This document shows positions 1 through 10,780 of a stretch of 64,000 bases of DNA, piece by piece; position 1 is the first letter of the stretch, and every line of letters begins with the position of its first letter. Origin of the DNA: Stichopus chloronotus (taxonomy: Eukaryota > Echinodermata > Holothuroidea > Aspidochirotida > Stichopodidae); contig CM037838.1 in assembly GCA_021234535.1 (NCBI GenBank), forward strand, positions 26,203,969 through 26,267,968. Reading direction: 5' to 3'. The position numbers and the translations under genes are program-made. The notes under the pieces are model-generated. The model worked only from the letters and a program-made list of their open reading frames with translations, made no database searches and was not told where the DNA came from.

Positions 1-204
1 AAAAAGTATACATAGACCAGCTACTAGTCATGCCTGCAATATAGTTGTAGGCATATGTGGTCCAATTTATTTTGTACTTATGTTTGGTATAAAGATGGGA
101 TTTCTGTCTTGTGGTATTTTGAATGGTAAAGAAATGATGACATCAGAACGTATTGACGACCATTTCAAATTGATCGAAGTATATTCAACGTTTTATATCT
201 CAAA

Positions 205-480
205 TCAGGAATGTCCTGTGCAGATGGGAGTTTGATCATTTGAATTCATTTGTTTAGTCCTTGTGAACTGTTGACACAAGGTACACATTAAGCAGGTTTC
301 GATGGAGCAATTTAACACTTCGTTCAAACCGTATTTTGAGGGTACACAGTCATGAGACGTGGAAAACCAATATTTGGTTTCATCAAGGCGAGGCATACGT
401 AGCGTCTTGTAGCCACAATACCTACATTTTGCTTTGTTAGTGCATAAATTTGTCATCTTACCACAACAAAATGATATCAT
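205..480 (-). other. Short Cys-rich open frame, unrecognised
   Basis: A 91-codon frame antisense to the probable SOUL exon 1. It has eleven or more cysteines, including CRYC and CLMCTLC pairs. I do not recognise the pattern. It may be chance, a transposon scrap or an exon of a minus-strand gene. Confidence 0.15.
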
Positions 481-650
481 TTCAGATCACGATGATGCGG
501 CTAATATTGTTAATGACGGTTGTTATCATCGCCGAAAATGAGGCGGAGGGTTTCAGACAATTTCCATCATTCCAGAGATCTCATCTATATCGTCACTCGG
601 GTTCTGGAAGAATGCCTCACAATAGTAGAGACATAGAAGCGTGGACTTGA
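450..650 (+). CDS. Candidate signal-peptide exon of the SOUL gene
   Basis: The open frame has Met codons at 450, 471, 492 and 495, then the hydrophobic run LILLMTVVIIA followed by acidic/polar residues (ENEAEG), as in a cleavable signal peptide. It continues with an Arg/Ser/His-rich tail that resembles the start of exon 2, and ends at TGA 648-650. The exon must splice out before that stop with one base left over, to match exon 2 at 2356. The only GT sites with that phase are weak (GTCACT, GTTCTG, GTAGAG), so the junction is unresolved. Assignment to the SOUL gene rests on position and composition. Confidence 0.5.
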   Translation: MSSYHNKMISFQITMMRLILLMTVVIIAENEAEGFRQFPSFQRSHLYRHSGSGRMPHNSRDIEAWT

Positions 651-3600
651 AGCAAGACAACGAGGTACCATAACTCGTAAATAATTTTAATTAGGTAGTA
701 TGCAAATGAATTGGGAATATAAGTGGACGACTGCTCTCCGAAAGTTACCTATGCTAAGATTTCAGCGGAATACACTATCACGTAACAAACAGTAGACCTA
801 TTGTAGTACATGGCAATGCTTATACAAAATTGTTGAGCAATAGATGAATGCTTTTCGATCTTTATGTCGTTCGTTGCGAAGTGGCCAGTGGTGAAAACCC
901 TGTTACGCAAAATTTACGACGTGGTCAGCTTATAGTACTTTGGCCTTGAGCATATCCTTCAAAATTTAGTTCTGTGTTGATGACCAGAATATATAAAAGA
1001 GAAACAAAACAGAATTATTATCACACATAATGTGTAGACACATTTAGATACAGAATTAGCTATATGGCCGCTGTGTGAACATGTGTATGCAAGTGTTTTT
1101 GACGGAGTGGCAAAAAGTAACATATGCGATGTAATTGATGCAGTGTTGCTTTAAACAGAACTGCATTCTGAGACGTTTTTGTCACTTCCCAAACTCTTTT
1201 GTTTTATTTATTATAATAATTACATTACGAATTCATTTGTTCTAGTAAACGAGATTGAAATATAGTCCAATGAAATTAATTGAGTTGAAGATTAAGTTTA
1301 ATAATAATACCGTTTGGTATTAGGAAACATGAGAGATGGAGAGATACGCCAAGGTTTATATAACTCGTTATCTCGTCAGGAATAGTTATGTTTCTCTCAC
1401 TGAGTACTAGCTATTCTAACGTGGTATAGCTACATCTCGCATTTCACATCCAATAGGCTACCATAGAGAATTGTTCTTCAAAGTTTAGTGGTGCTGTATT
1501 TTGTTTCTGCAATACCGTGTCTCTAAGATGAGCTTTGCGTTAAAGAAATGGCCAATGTTGGTCAATGTATACATGCATTTTCACACGAGAGATGTAAGCA
1601 ACGAATTCAAATTTTGTACTAATTAAATTTTACTGCGTGGTGGGTAAATTACAAACAGCTTAAAAGGTGACCTCAGAAATAAGCATGGAAATTATTTGAG
1701 AGTGCACAAATTTTTGCCCTTTGGGATTCGTCCTGTTTACAAGTTTCCAACCGTGTTGAAAATCAACAGTCCTGCTAGATGCTACGAAACAAACCCTTTT
1801 AACGCCTTTGAATTTTCTGTTTCAATTTCACTCAGTGGACTCCAGTTATGAGGATAAAAACAATAGTCCAGTTAAATGTAATCAATGTTAAATAGCTCTT
1901 GTTTTAAAATATTCTACGTGCGTTTTATCACCTTGATGGTGTAAATAGACTGTGAAACGTTTGTTTTGTGTTGTGTTGACTGCACCAGAGTGCATCAGAC
2001 GTCGTTTCCAAAATGGGTTCATGCGAATTTAGCTAATACGGGAATACATGTTTTCCTCCAAAAATATAGGGAAACCACCGTTACTTATTGCACTGCGATT
2101 TGGTTACCATAAAAACCACATGAAAGAAGTGACGCCTACGTACATGTAGTAATCAGGTTTACAGGTTTATAGTTAACAGGTATATACCTCCTAGTCTACA
2201 ATTGGTTGGACGGATGAAGGGACTAACAAGGCTTGTTATCCATTTGTCCAATTTGATGTAGGCCTCAGGGAGTTCATAATAGCAACTTTTGCCAAATGTT
2301 TCTTCAAAGTTATTAATTTACCATCCTCTCCTTTTGCCCTTTGTCGATGCAACAGCTCTGTTGGGAGAACGATATCGGGGAATCACGCCTCATTTACCAT
2401 CGATGGCAAATCCTGATAGGTCAACTGAGAGACGAAACCACCGTGATAGATATCATCCAGATAGTGGTGCAACAAGACCCTTACCCTACCACACCTATTA
2501 CCGAAACGACAGAACAAAAGGCGGACGACACCACGGACGGTACAAATAGCTCTTTGGATCCATTTTTACTTAAAAATAAATTTGTCTCGTTTTATTAAAC
2601 TTTAGGTTAATAAAACGAGACTAAACCGTTAAACTGTTAAGTTTGGATTACTTCGGGTGTAGAAATTGTATCTTTACAACCACCATGCTGCTATTGCACA
2701 TTTTTAATAGATTAGTAGACTAATGGAATTAAAAACTTTCCCTTTTGAGTAGAATTTTTAAAAACTTTTCAATATTTTTTATACAGACCAACTCAATACG
2801 AAGCAATCCGAAACGAGACTGGAGAAGAGATGACTACGACTCCAGGGAGCACTACTAGTGGGACTGACAGTAAACACAAAAATCGGTCAATGCAAACGAG
2901 TTCACGCCTACCCTATTGGGGAAACTCCAGGCGGCCCCACGAAGAACAGGAGCGACGTGAAAAGCTCGACAGACTTCGCAAAGAACGACAAGATCGACGT
3001 CGAGCAGAAATTGAGGAGCGCCGAGCTGAACAGGAACGACACCGTCAGGAATATGAACGGCTCCGTGAAGAGAAAAGACGGAATCAGGAGGAAAGTGAAG
3101 GTCAAGATAGAAGACGTGAAGACTTTGAAAGGCGGCTTCAAGACCAAAGACGTCAATCTCAAGATCGCAGACAAATTAATGATACCCATCGCGATCGTGA
3201 GGAATCACGCAGTGACAGTGACAGTCGAGGACACCATGGAAGACACCACCGTCATTATGACGGGCGCCACGGACATCATGAAGGGCGCCACAGACATCAT
3301 GAAGGGCGCCACAGACATCACAGTGTTGATTTTCATCACCATCATCGCCACGATCACTACCATCATCATCGACACCACGGACATCACGGTGGAAGTCACA
3401 GTGCTGATTTTCATCACCACCGTCGTCACGATCATTACAATCATCGTCGACGCCACGGACATCACGGTGGAAGCCGAGGTAGTAACAGCCACGAAAGGAG
3501 TGGCGACCGTAGCCGGATGCCATCGAGTGGTAGCAGAGAATATGGGAGGCATTTCCACGGTAGGGACTGGTCGGGATACCGACATCACAGTTTTGAAGGT

Positions 3601-6600
3601 ATGCTGGGCAGCAGACGTCCATCGATTCCACATCCCTTTGGCAGATATCATCCATTTGGAAGAGGAAGTCGAAGTCGAAGCAGCAGCAGCAGCAGTAGTA
3701 GCAGCAGCAGTGAAGAAAATGATAGAGGTCGAGGAAGGAACTGCAAAAAGCAGACCGAACAACCATCTTACGATGTTACTTGTGTTTCTCCAGATGGATA
3801 TGAAGTAAGAGTGTATGAAGAAGCTGTGTGGGTCACAACAATTGTGAACACGACATCATACGATGATGGCGGCAGTATTGGTTTCAGGAGACTATTTTCG
3901 TATATTTCTGGAGAAAACAGTGGCAGTAAGTGTTCAATAGATTACAAAAAAAGTAATGATGCAAATTGATTTTAAGACATTTACGTCAAGGAAGAATGTC
4001 ATACATTTTGTCTGTAAATTGAAACTTGATTTGAAAATTAAAGTGCAAATTGAAATGATCAATTATCGATTAAGTTAAGCAAAGTTTTGCTACAATGGAG
4101 TTAGTTGATTAAAGTCAACAGTGTTACAATAATTACGAATAACGTTGTTTTTACAGACGTCAGAATAAACATGACAAAACCGGTTAGAAGGCATATGCTT
4201 CGAAGACCAGCAGAACAGACTAACAGCACATCCTGTCGTCGCGACACTTCCTACTCTATGTCGTTTTTCGTGCCCAGGCAATATTGGAATAACACTCCTG
4301 AACCACTGGATGACGAGGTAAGCCGTTTAAAGAAGAAGATGGATCATTAAATCAAGCAAATCTTTCCTTTCTCCGTTGATCTTGTGTTCTGCTATGATTA
4401 TGTCAATTGAGTTACTAAGTTAGAGCAAAAGTAGCACGTGACTTTTTCGATTGCTAGTGCAACGTCCGAGACTAAAATTTTTAACACTCTGTACTCACCA
4501 GACTAACAGAAATAATGGTTCTAGTTCTTTCAGATAAGAGCACAACAGTTTATTATCTTTCTATACCCTGCCATGAGGCGAATTTAGGCTCCCTGATGAT
4601 TGCAATGCATCACCCATACAAATCTGCCCAGGACATGATGGGTAATTGTAACTTTATCTTACACGACCGATGTTAGAATCAGTCATGCTCGTAACCAGGA
4701 TCTATGTATTGATGGAGTTTTACGTAAATAGGGTATACGTGTTTCGAATCTACTTATCGACTCTCCTGAACGCCAATTATAATGATCTGTAAAAAGTGAC
4801 GGTGAAGCCACACATGCTAATCAGTTACGTTATTCTTAAGGTATTTATTGAGCTGGCTTCGTCATACGTGTACGCATACAACTTCAGCGGGTGGACTCAT
4901 GGAAAGAGGGCCCAAGAAATGTACAAGGAACTCTACGAGCTCTTAGAAGAATCAGACCAACCAAAAGTTGAAAATGAGTATTTTGTACAAGGCTTTGATG
5001 GGTAAGTCCTCATAAATCATACCATAAATTAATCGAACTGTTTTCCCCCTGAACTATGAATAAAAGAGGTGGGTTTGAAAAATGGTAATGAGTTACAGAT
5101 GAACGTCGCTGGCTTGTTTTGGCCAGTTTGATTGTCCAATAACGGAGGAAAAAAGAAAGCTGGCACAAACCAACCTTACCATACAAGACTTTAAGCCTGT
5201 ACTTAAGTCAAGCTTCCTAAGATTAGTGAAACATACAACTATGATATTTATGTTTATATACTATGATATTTATGTTATACTATGATATTTATGTTTTCTG
5301 TTCATTACATATTTCTGGAATTATGTAATATTGTGGAGTATAAAACACTTTCTTGACGCATACTGAAACCGCTTCTTTGTGCTGATTTAATTAAGAAGGA
5401 GGTTTTATGAACATAGGTTATATGGTATGTGTCAGTTTCCAAAGAACTTATAAACCGTTATATTCATATGCCAAATCTTCTATTCCCTGTTTCGTCTCTA
5501 TTCTGTCCGGCTTAGACCATGGGTCATTCACGGTAGACATAACGAAGTACTTATTCCAGTTGATCCTGATGAAGGTGAACCAACATGTTTTGGGGCAGCC
5601 ATCGACAGACGAACCAACCCAGACAGACGAGCCACTACCAAATGGTATCAAACAATGTTTGGGTAAGGTATTCTATTCCAGCAAGACGAAGTCATTTAAA
5701 ACAAAAAAGAAGTGTCCTTCAAAGTTCACATTAAACGAGTGAAACTTCTCATCTTTGTGCACATTCTCACCACAGTGAGAACTGGGCAAATGACAGTCTT
5801 ACATGATAAAATGTCACTGAAATTTTCTGTAACAAGTTAACGTTCTTCGTCACATATGGGTGTTTTTCCTAAATTCCTCTATGAAATTACCTAAATCCCA
5901 CGATCCCGGAAATTTCTGTAAAGCGGAAACTTCCTGACGTTACACTGAGATTATGTTTTAGTGGCAAATGTCCCGTACGTAATGGTACATAAAGTCTTGC
6001 TTCGCCAAGCATTTGTCTTGGTATACATCATAAACCCAACGTTATGATGTATGAATTCACTTCGATACATTGCAAATTCGAAGGAATCCGATTGCCATCT
6101 ATTGTTCGTATGTGCGTATAGCAACTGTCTCGGGTATGCTTTTCCCATTGTCTCTCTCTTTTCTCAGAACACGAGTGTCCAACCTTCAACGAAAGCTCAG
6201 TCTTAGCCGATAATATTGTGATTCGAAGAGTCGATGTGGGCGTTTATGCCAACAAGCGATCTACAACGTGCAACATGTCTGCCGTCATGGGTGAAACATA
6301 TCGGCCACTTCGAGAGTATTTCCTAGGTGAGCTATCGTTCATACAGTACGTAGTGAATCGGGGACCGGCGAAACAAGCCATCTTCCAAAAAAAAAGATAG
6401 ACAGTCTAAGGTGCCACTAATTATAAAAAAATCGGAAGCCACATTAAAACGTTTTGCTATTTTCTTCACTGCACAGAATAACAGAACAAAATATAAATAA
6501 CAAACAACAAGAAAACGGATGAAGTGTTGCAAGTGACAGCAATCCTTTAATTTTCCTTAGCTTGTTTCTTTGGTAATCTGCAGAATTTTCTCTAAATTGT

Positions 6601-8907
6601 AGCATTGATGGTTGAAGCAATGATTATTTCCAGTGCATTGGTAAAGATCTTGTAAAGTGATGGGAATTTGATTATCTATTTTGGTTAAAACGATAGCTCA
6701 GTAGCATTGCTCTGTTTTGGAACGTATGGATCTTTTAAGACATTCCCTTTTGCAGAAATGCTTTGCATTATTGCAGTTTCTGTTGCTTTCGCCTCTGCCA
6801 TACTAATTGAAAAGCCTCTGTTTTTATTAGAGAAGTCTTCACTGCCTTAACGCATAAGAGAAGAGAAGCATAACGATATTTCAATGTTCCCGCTACTTTA
6901 GAGTGGTGATAACTTCTTTTTTTCAAGATATTTAATCTTAACCTATCTTATAATAAACCAGTCTTATGATTTATTGATGTCAAACAACAAAGATTTCCTG
7001 CAATAATTTGCGGATGTTGAACAACATTTCGTAGTCCCGAGGAAACGGGAAGTCTTTCTTGATAACCAGATTGCTTTTTCTTGAACAGCAATATCTGGAA
7101 TTACCGAAACGATATTGGAGAAGGACTGAAGTGCCAGCAGTGAAAAAAAAAACATTCATATGAAAAAAACTGAATGTATCATTTTCAATATATTACTCAT
7201 CAAAGTACTCATAAGTCCTTTTTATTAACATAAGTAATTCCCCCCTTAATATAGGGGCAAACGCCGAAGAGGTCAGCATTCCTGCTACCGTACCCATATT
7301 ACAATTGGGCGTTAGACCAGAGAGGGGACCAGCCGGTTGCAATTTTACCTACCAAACCTCTTTCTATATCCCGGAGATATACCAAGATGCTCCTCCAACT
7401 CCAAACGACGTAAGAATTATTACGTAATTGATTTGCTAATCTCCTCTATTTATACTGCTATGGCATATCAGTCATATGTACCCAATATTTAACGATTGAA
7501 TGTGAGCTGAAGGTACAACTATTCGCCTCAATTCATTCAAATTGAGGGGAGGGGGAAGCTTTGTTCCGACGAAATCATACTCCAAAAGGTTTTAATTTTT
7601 CATGTTTCTTTTTATATATCTCATTTGAAGGAGACTATATTTATCTCTTCGACGGAGGTAACGTCGTACTACGTTTTGATCTTCCACGAGAACCCGACAC
7701 CAAAGACAGCTTTCGCTAAATATTCCGAGCTTAAAAATTTCCTGCGGGAAAGTAACCGTTGTTTCGTACCTGGAAACTTCCAACTTGCATGTAAGTAGCA
7801 ATACTACAGCCCGCAAACATATTAGCCAATACAAATAAAAGCTTATCTTTGCTTTTATTTTCTCCCTTGTTTCAATAACATTTTTGTTTTTGTTTTGTAC
7901 ATTTAAAAATTTTGGGAGGTCATTCCCTTTCAATTCATAAGTTGATCCGTTGCCTTCAACTTATTTTTTTTTCACTTGGCATTCTCATGTGTTTTCCAAC
8001 ATTGTATTATGTGTACCTTATGTTTCCTCAGTCAATGGATGGCTACAAAAACATTCTACAATGAAACGTAGGCTTCTAGGTAGATACGAAATAACTTAGG
8101 GAAGTCAACTTTTCTATTTTTTGCAAAAAAAAAAAAAAAAGACTAGGACGAAATAGTTAAATACATAGTTCAGGGCTGTTCCTCACATGCTAAAGATTAC
8201 GAGAAAGGTTCGTTATTTACTTCAATTACTCGGGGGAGATCAGGTCACTTAAAAATATGTAAACATTTGCCAGTTGTAATATCAAAATTTTAATTTACTC
8301 ATCGACAGTTTATGACTCGCCTTTCCGCCCTCTTCCTCATCGGTATGAAGTCTGGATTCCATTTGACGATTCGTGTCGACATAACGACGTACCAGACGGA
8401 GTGGAGGCGCTCTTCCCACCAACGGAAGACGACAATTACATTTTACCGTAAATATCATTGCTGTCGCCTACACTGAAATGAAAACCTAAAGTGGTTGGAG
8501 GACCTGCATATTGCTATGATTGGGAATAAATTCATTGAAACACAGGGTTCATTTTTGATTGAGTTGGATCATGATTTTCGGTTCTTATGTAAATTTTGTG
8601 CTTTTTGTAAAACGCAGCAACTAGTTTAAGTGTGTGATTTACATGAGTAAAGAGACAGGATCAATAATCAACTACCCCCTTCAGCGACCCACACACATCT
8701 TCATTATTGTCTTCAATGTAGGACAAATCTGTGATCATCTCCAGCATTAAGTATACCCCATTCTCTCATTGTATCTTATTTGGTTTGACATACTCTTTTT
8801 AACGTTTTGCCGTCTTTTCCAATTCAAGATTGATCATGAGAGATGACGATGAATTTCTCCTACCTCAAGATACGGCTGACATTGAAAAGCAAAAGATAAA
8901 GAGGTAA
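450..8907 (+). CDS. Secreted His-rich protein with two tandem SOUL haem-binding domains (12-exon model)
   Basis: SOUL/HEBP proteins bind haem or porphyrins; here the domains sit behind a probable signal peptide, so an extracellular role is inferred. Exons: E1 from ATG 450, 471 or 492 (donor unresolved); E2 2356-2539; E3 2787-3925; E4 4157-4317; E5 4841-5001; E6 5516-5662; E7 5962-5978 (tentative); E8 6168-6326; E9 7255-7409; E10 7631-7790; E11 8309-8447; E12 8829-8907, TAA at 8905. Phases agree from E2 to E12, giving 833 codons before the stop plus E1. Order: signal peptide, Arg/Glu-rich stretch, His-rich repeat, Ser run, SOUL 1 (YEVRVYEEAVW, GENSG, MTKPV, SFFVP), SOUL 2 (SFYIPEIY, RYEVWIPFD). 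Family HEBP proteins are about 190-210 aa with one domain, so this is much larger. AATAAA lies at 8994. E1 and the microexon are the weak points. Confidence 0.85.
651..2355 (+). other. Probable intron 1 of the SOUL gene; nothing else recognised
   Basis: About 1.7 kb of AT-rich sequence with no convincing open frame or known repeat. It ends in a pyrimidine-rich tract and CAACAG acceptor at 2355. A further small exon cannot be excluded. Confidence 0.4.
2787..3925 (+). CDS. Long exon 3: Arg/Glu-rich, His-rich and Ser-rich regions plus start of SOUL domain 1
   Basis: A single 1139-nt exon, acceptor ATACAG at 2786 and donor GTAAGT at 3926. In order it encodes: a polar linker; about 100 residues of Arg/Glu/Gln-rich, probably helical sequence (RREKLDRLRKERQDRRR and similar); a Ser/Asp/Arg patch; four GRH(G/R)HHE-like units; two ~25-residue units of the form DFHHHxRHDHYxHxRxHGHHGGS; a Gly/Arg/Ser region; an 11-residue serine run (AGC/AGT repeat near 3680-3712); and the first strand of SOUL domain 1 from about 3796. 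Two other plus frames and the minus strand also look open here, but only this frame continues into the SOUL exons. Poly-His could bind metal ions or haem; that function is inferred. Confidence 0.88.
3796..5662 (+). CDS. SOUL domain 1 (exons 3 end to 6)
   Basis: The domain is spread over the end of E3 and E4-E6. Landmarks in order: YEVRVYEEAVWVTT; FRRLFSYISGENSG; VRINMTKPV, close to the family's IpMTaPV; YSMSFFVPRQY; PEPLDDE then VFIEL; FSGW; EYFVQGFDG; and the closing strand GRHNEVLIPV. The intron between E4 and E5 is phase 0, in the same place as in domain 2. The MT.PV core is retained here, whereas domain 2 has ATVPI. After the last strand a Pro/Arg/Asn linker ends in KWYQTMFG at the donor GTAAGG (5663). 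Confidence 0.85.
5235..5300. repeat. ~20-bp tandem repeat, three copies
   Basis: The motif ACTATGATATTTATGTT recurs three times in a row inside intron 5 of the SOUL gene. Confidence 0.8.
5962..5978 (+). CDS. Tentative 17-nt microexon joining the two SOUL domains
   Basis: E6 ends in phase 2, but E8 is open in the SOUL frame only if entered in phase 1, so direct splicing gives a stop after about 15 codons. Between them, TGTTTTAG at 5961 and GTAATG at 5979 bracket 17 nt encoding GKCPV plus split codons, which restores the phase. The alternatives are a short isoform ending soon after domain 1, or an acceptor inside E8. No transcript evidence was available. Confidence 0.45.
6168..8907 (+). CDS. 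SOUL domain 2 and C-terminus (exons 8-12)
   Basis: E8 begins after TTCTCAG and reads ECPTFNESSVLADNIVIRRV, then REYFLG. E9 reads ANAEEVSIPATVPI and CNFTYQTSFYIPEIYQ, ending PPTPND. E10 reads ETIFISSTEVTSYYVLIF and ends FVPGNFQLA. E11 contains RYEVWIPFDDS, the family's last strand. E12 is a short acidic/basic tail ending EKQKIKR before TAA 8905-8907. Phases 1, 0, 1 and 2 match across every junction. The core PATVPI has lost the usual MT.PV Met and Thr, so ligand binding may differ from domain 1. The polyadenylation signal AATAAA is at 8994-8999. Confidence 0.85.
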
Positions 8908-9179
8908 TATAATACAAATTCGTCTTCTCTTGAATGTGCTTTATATTCCATGACATTGTTACTGATTGTGAGAGAAATAATGATAATAACAGGAATAAAA
9001 CTTTGAGCAGAGGAGAAGAAAGCAGAGGAGAAGAAAGCTGACAAAACTTACTGTTACTTACTGTTAAAAATTTTTTTACCTAGTACGTCAAGAGATCATT
9101 ACGTATCCGATGTTTGTGCTTTATAACGTAGGATGTTTTATTCATGTGATGTGTTTCCATCATAGAGGACAATTTGAGT

Positions 9180-9540
9180 ATTTCAGAGGATAACATGTAC
9201 TGTAAGAGTAACGATGCATAGCGTGCACTGTTTCAATACATGTCATGTCATCGTTTCATTGCGGTCGCAATGCCAGTGTTTCAATGCAGAGCTTCGATAT
9301 GAGTGTTTCCTTTACAACATGCGATTTGAGTGTTGCAATGGATAACCTGCAATGTGAATGTTTCAATGCATAGCGCCGATGTCAGTGTTGCCATCGTAAC
9401 TTGAATTTTGAGCGTTTTGACGGATAACCGGAAATGGGACTGTTCCAATGGACAGCGTGCGATGTCAGTGTTACAATGCAAAGCGTACGATTTGAGAGCT
9501 TCACTCAATAATTGAGTGAAACGTGAGTGTTTCCATCATC
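9180..9540. repeat. Degenerate ~32-bp minisatellite
   Basis: About eleven diverged units alternate 'gtgtttcaatg' and 'cgatgtcagtgtt'-like segments with 'catagcg' and 'ggataac' spacers. The minus-strand open frame across it is a by-product of the repeat. Confidence 0.65.
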
Positions 9541-10239
9541 GTGTGTTATAGCACAAGAAGGGTTACTGATTACGTCATGGTCATTTATCTGTCATGACCT
9601 GGAAAAATGACCATCAGCTCTTAAAATTAGACTACCTGTAGAACTTCCTGCATGGTTTAATATGCACTGCAGAATTAAAGCTGCAAATGCGACAGTCAAC
9701 AACTTTCTTTTTTCATTAAAGTTTTGCAAATCATTGGATTAAAGGGGAATTCCAGGCAAGGAACATGTCGTAACAGTCCTACATAATTATTAATTAGATG
9801 GCGTATTGCCTTGCCTCTGATAAGATTTACTTTTGAAACCTTCATACTTAGTAAAAAAAAGACACGTTTTCGCTATTCTTCGAGCTATTGCTCGCTCCCC
9901 CACTCACTCAACTGAGTGATGTCACCTTCTGATGAGAAATCGCTTTTCTTATATGTTTTACTTGATTCTATCGATTACCGATATTTTCTCGCGATAGTCA
10001 CATCGAATATAAAGTGACTGTGTCTAATTACTAATTAAAGGACCACAATGTGGTAGTGAATTAGCCCTGGGTGGTGGACTACGTCACCAGCTACAGAGAT
10101 CACCGTCAATTAACATAATAATCGCACCTCGTAGATATGCATAGTGGTAGCTAAGTTCAGCAAAAAAGCATCAGGAGGGACATAATACGTACCTATCAAG
10201 GACCCTGAGGAACAAAAAACCTAAAGACAAAACCCTAAG
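9541..10239. other. Intergenic, no gene seen
   Basis: No coding signal was found. The stretch ends close to the 3' side of a minus-strand LINE fragment. Confidence 0.4.
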
Positions 10240-10780
10240 TCCTGCTAGTAACCTTAAATAAATTATTTAACCTACTTTTAACCCATCTAACCCATCTAAA
10301 CTACTAGAGAGAATCACATAGTCGGGTAATTGTTCCAATCATTACCACTTGAGAAAAGAAAAGGAGACGAATATTGATAGTACTGTGCACCTTTGGAGTT
10401 TCAGGCAATGGCCATTATTGTCAAAATTAAAAAAAAAAACTAACCAAAAATAACCTATCATACTCATGAACAATCTTAAAACCCTACTCAGATCATCCCG
10501 TAGCCTCCTCAGCTCAAGTGAAGTTAGGTTTAGATAATGTAACCTTCTATGATATGGAACTCGTTTGAACGAAGTTATCGACCTGGTAGCCCTTCTCTGT
10601 ATTTTCTCAAGTTCTTTCTTATCCTTAGAAAAGTATGGATTCCAAGCTTGCACTGCATACTCAAGATGAGGCCTAATCAACTGCTTGTTAAGTCTTACAA
10701 CAATATCGTTATTAAGATAATTGAAGTTTCTTTTGATCATACCTAAAACCCTACTGGCTGTATTAGGTAAAGGTAACTCT
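10240..10780 (-). mobile_element. LINE fragment: C-terminal end of a non-LTR reverse transcriptase
   Basis: Read on the minus strand, the frame runs RVLGMIKRNF, then RLNKQLIRPHLEYAVQAWNP, then LEKIQRRATRSI and YHRRLHYLNLTSLELRR. This is the thumb and tail region of CR1/Jockey-group reverse transcriptases; the catalytic YADD region is missing. It is a 5'-truncated copy, the usual product of target-primed insertion. The left boundary is approximate, in what would be the 3' UTR. Confidence 0.8.

Noticed and set aside
2858..3808. Long plus-strand open frame (316 codons) and three minus-strand frames overlapping the His-rich exon
   Set aside because: They are Thr/Ile/Val- or Asp/His/Met-rich mirror images of the CAC/CAT repeat. 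Only the 2830 frame continues through splice sites into SOUL exons.
7592..7933. 113-codon minus-strand frame
   Set aside because: Antisense to SOUL exon 10, whose plus-strand reading is supported by phase and family motifs.
9281..9508. 75-codon minus-strand frame
   Set aside because: Arises from the ~32-bp minisatellite.
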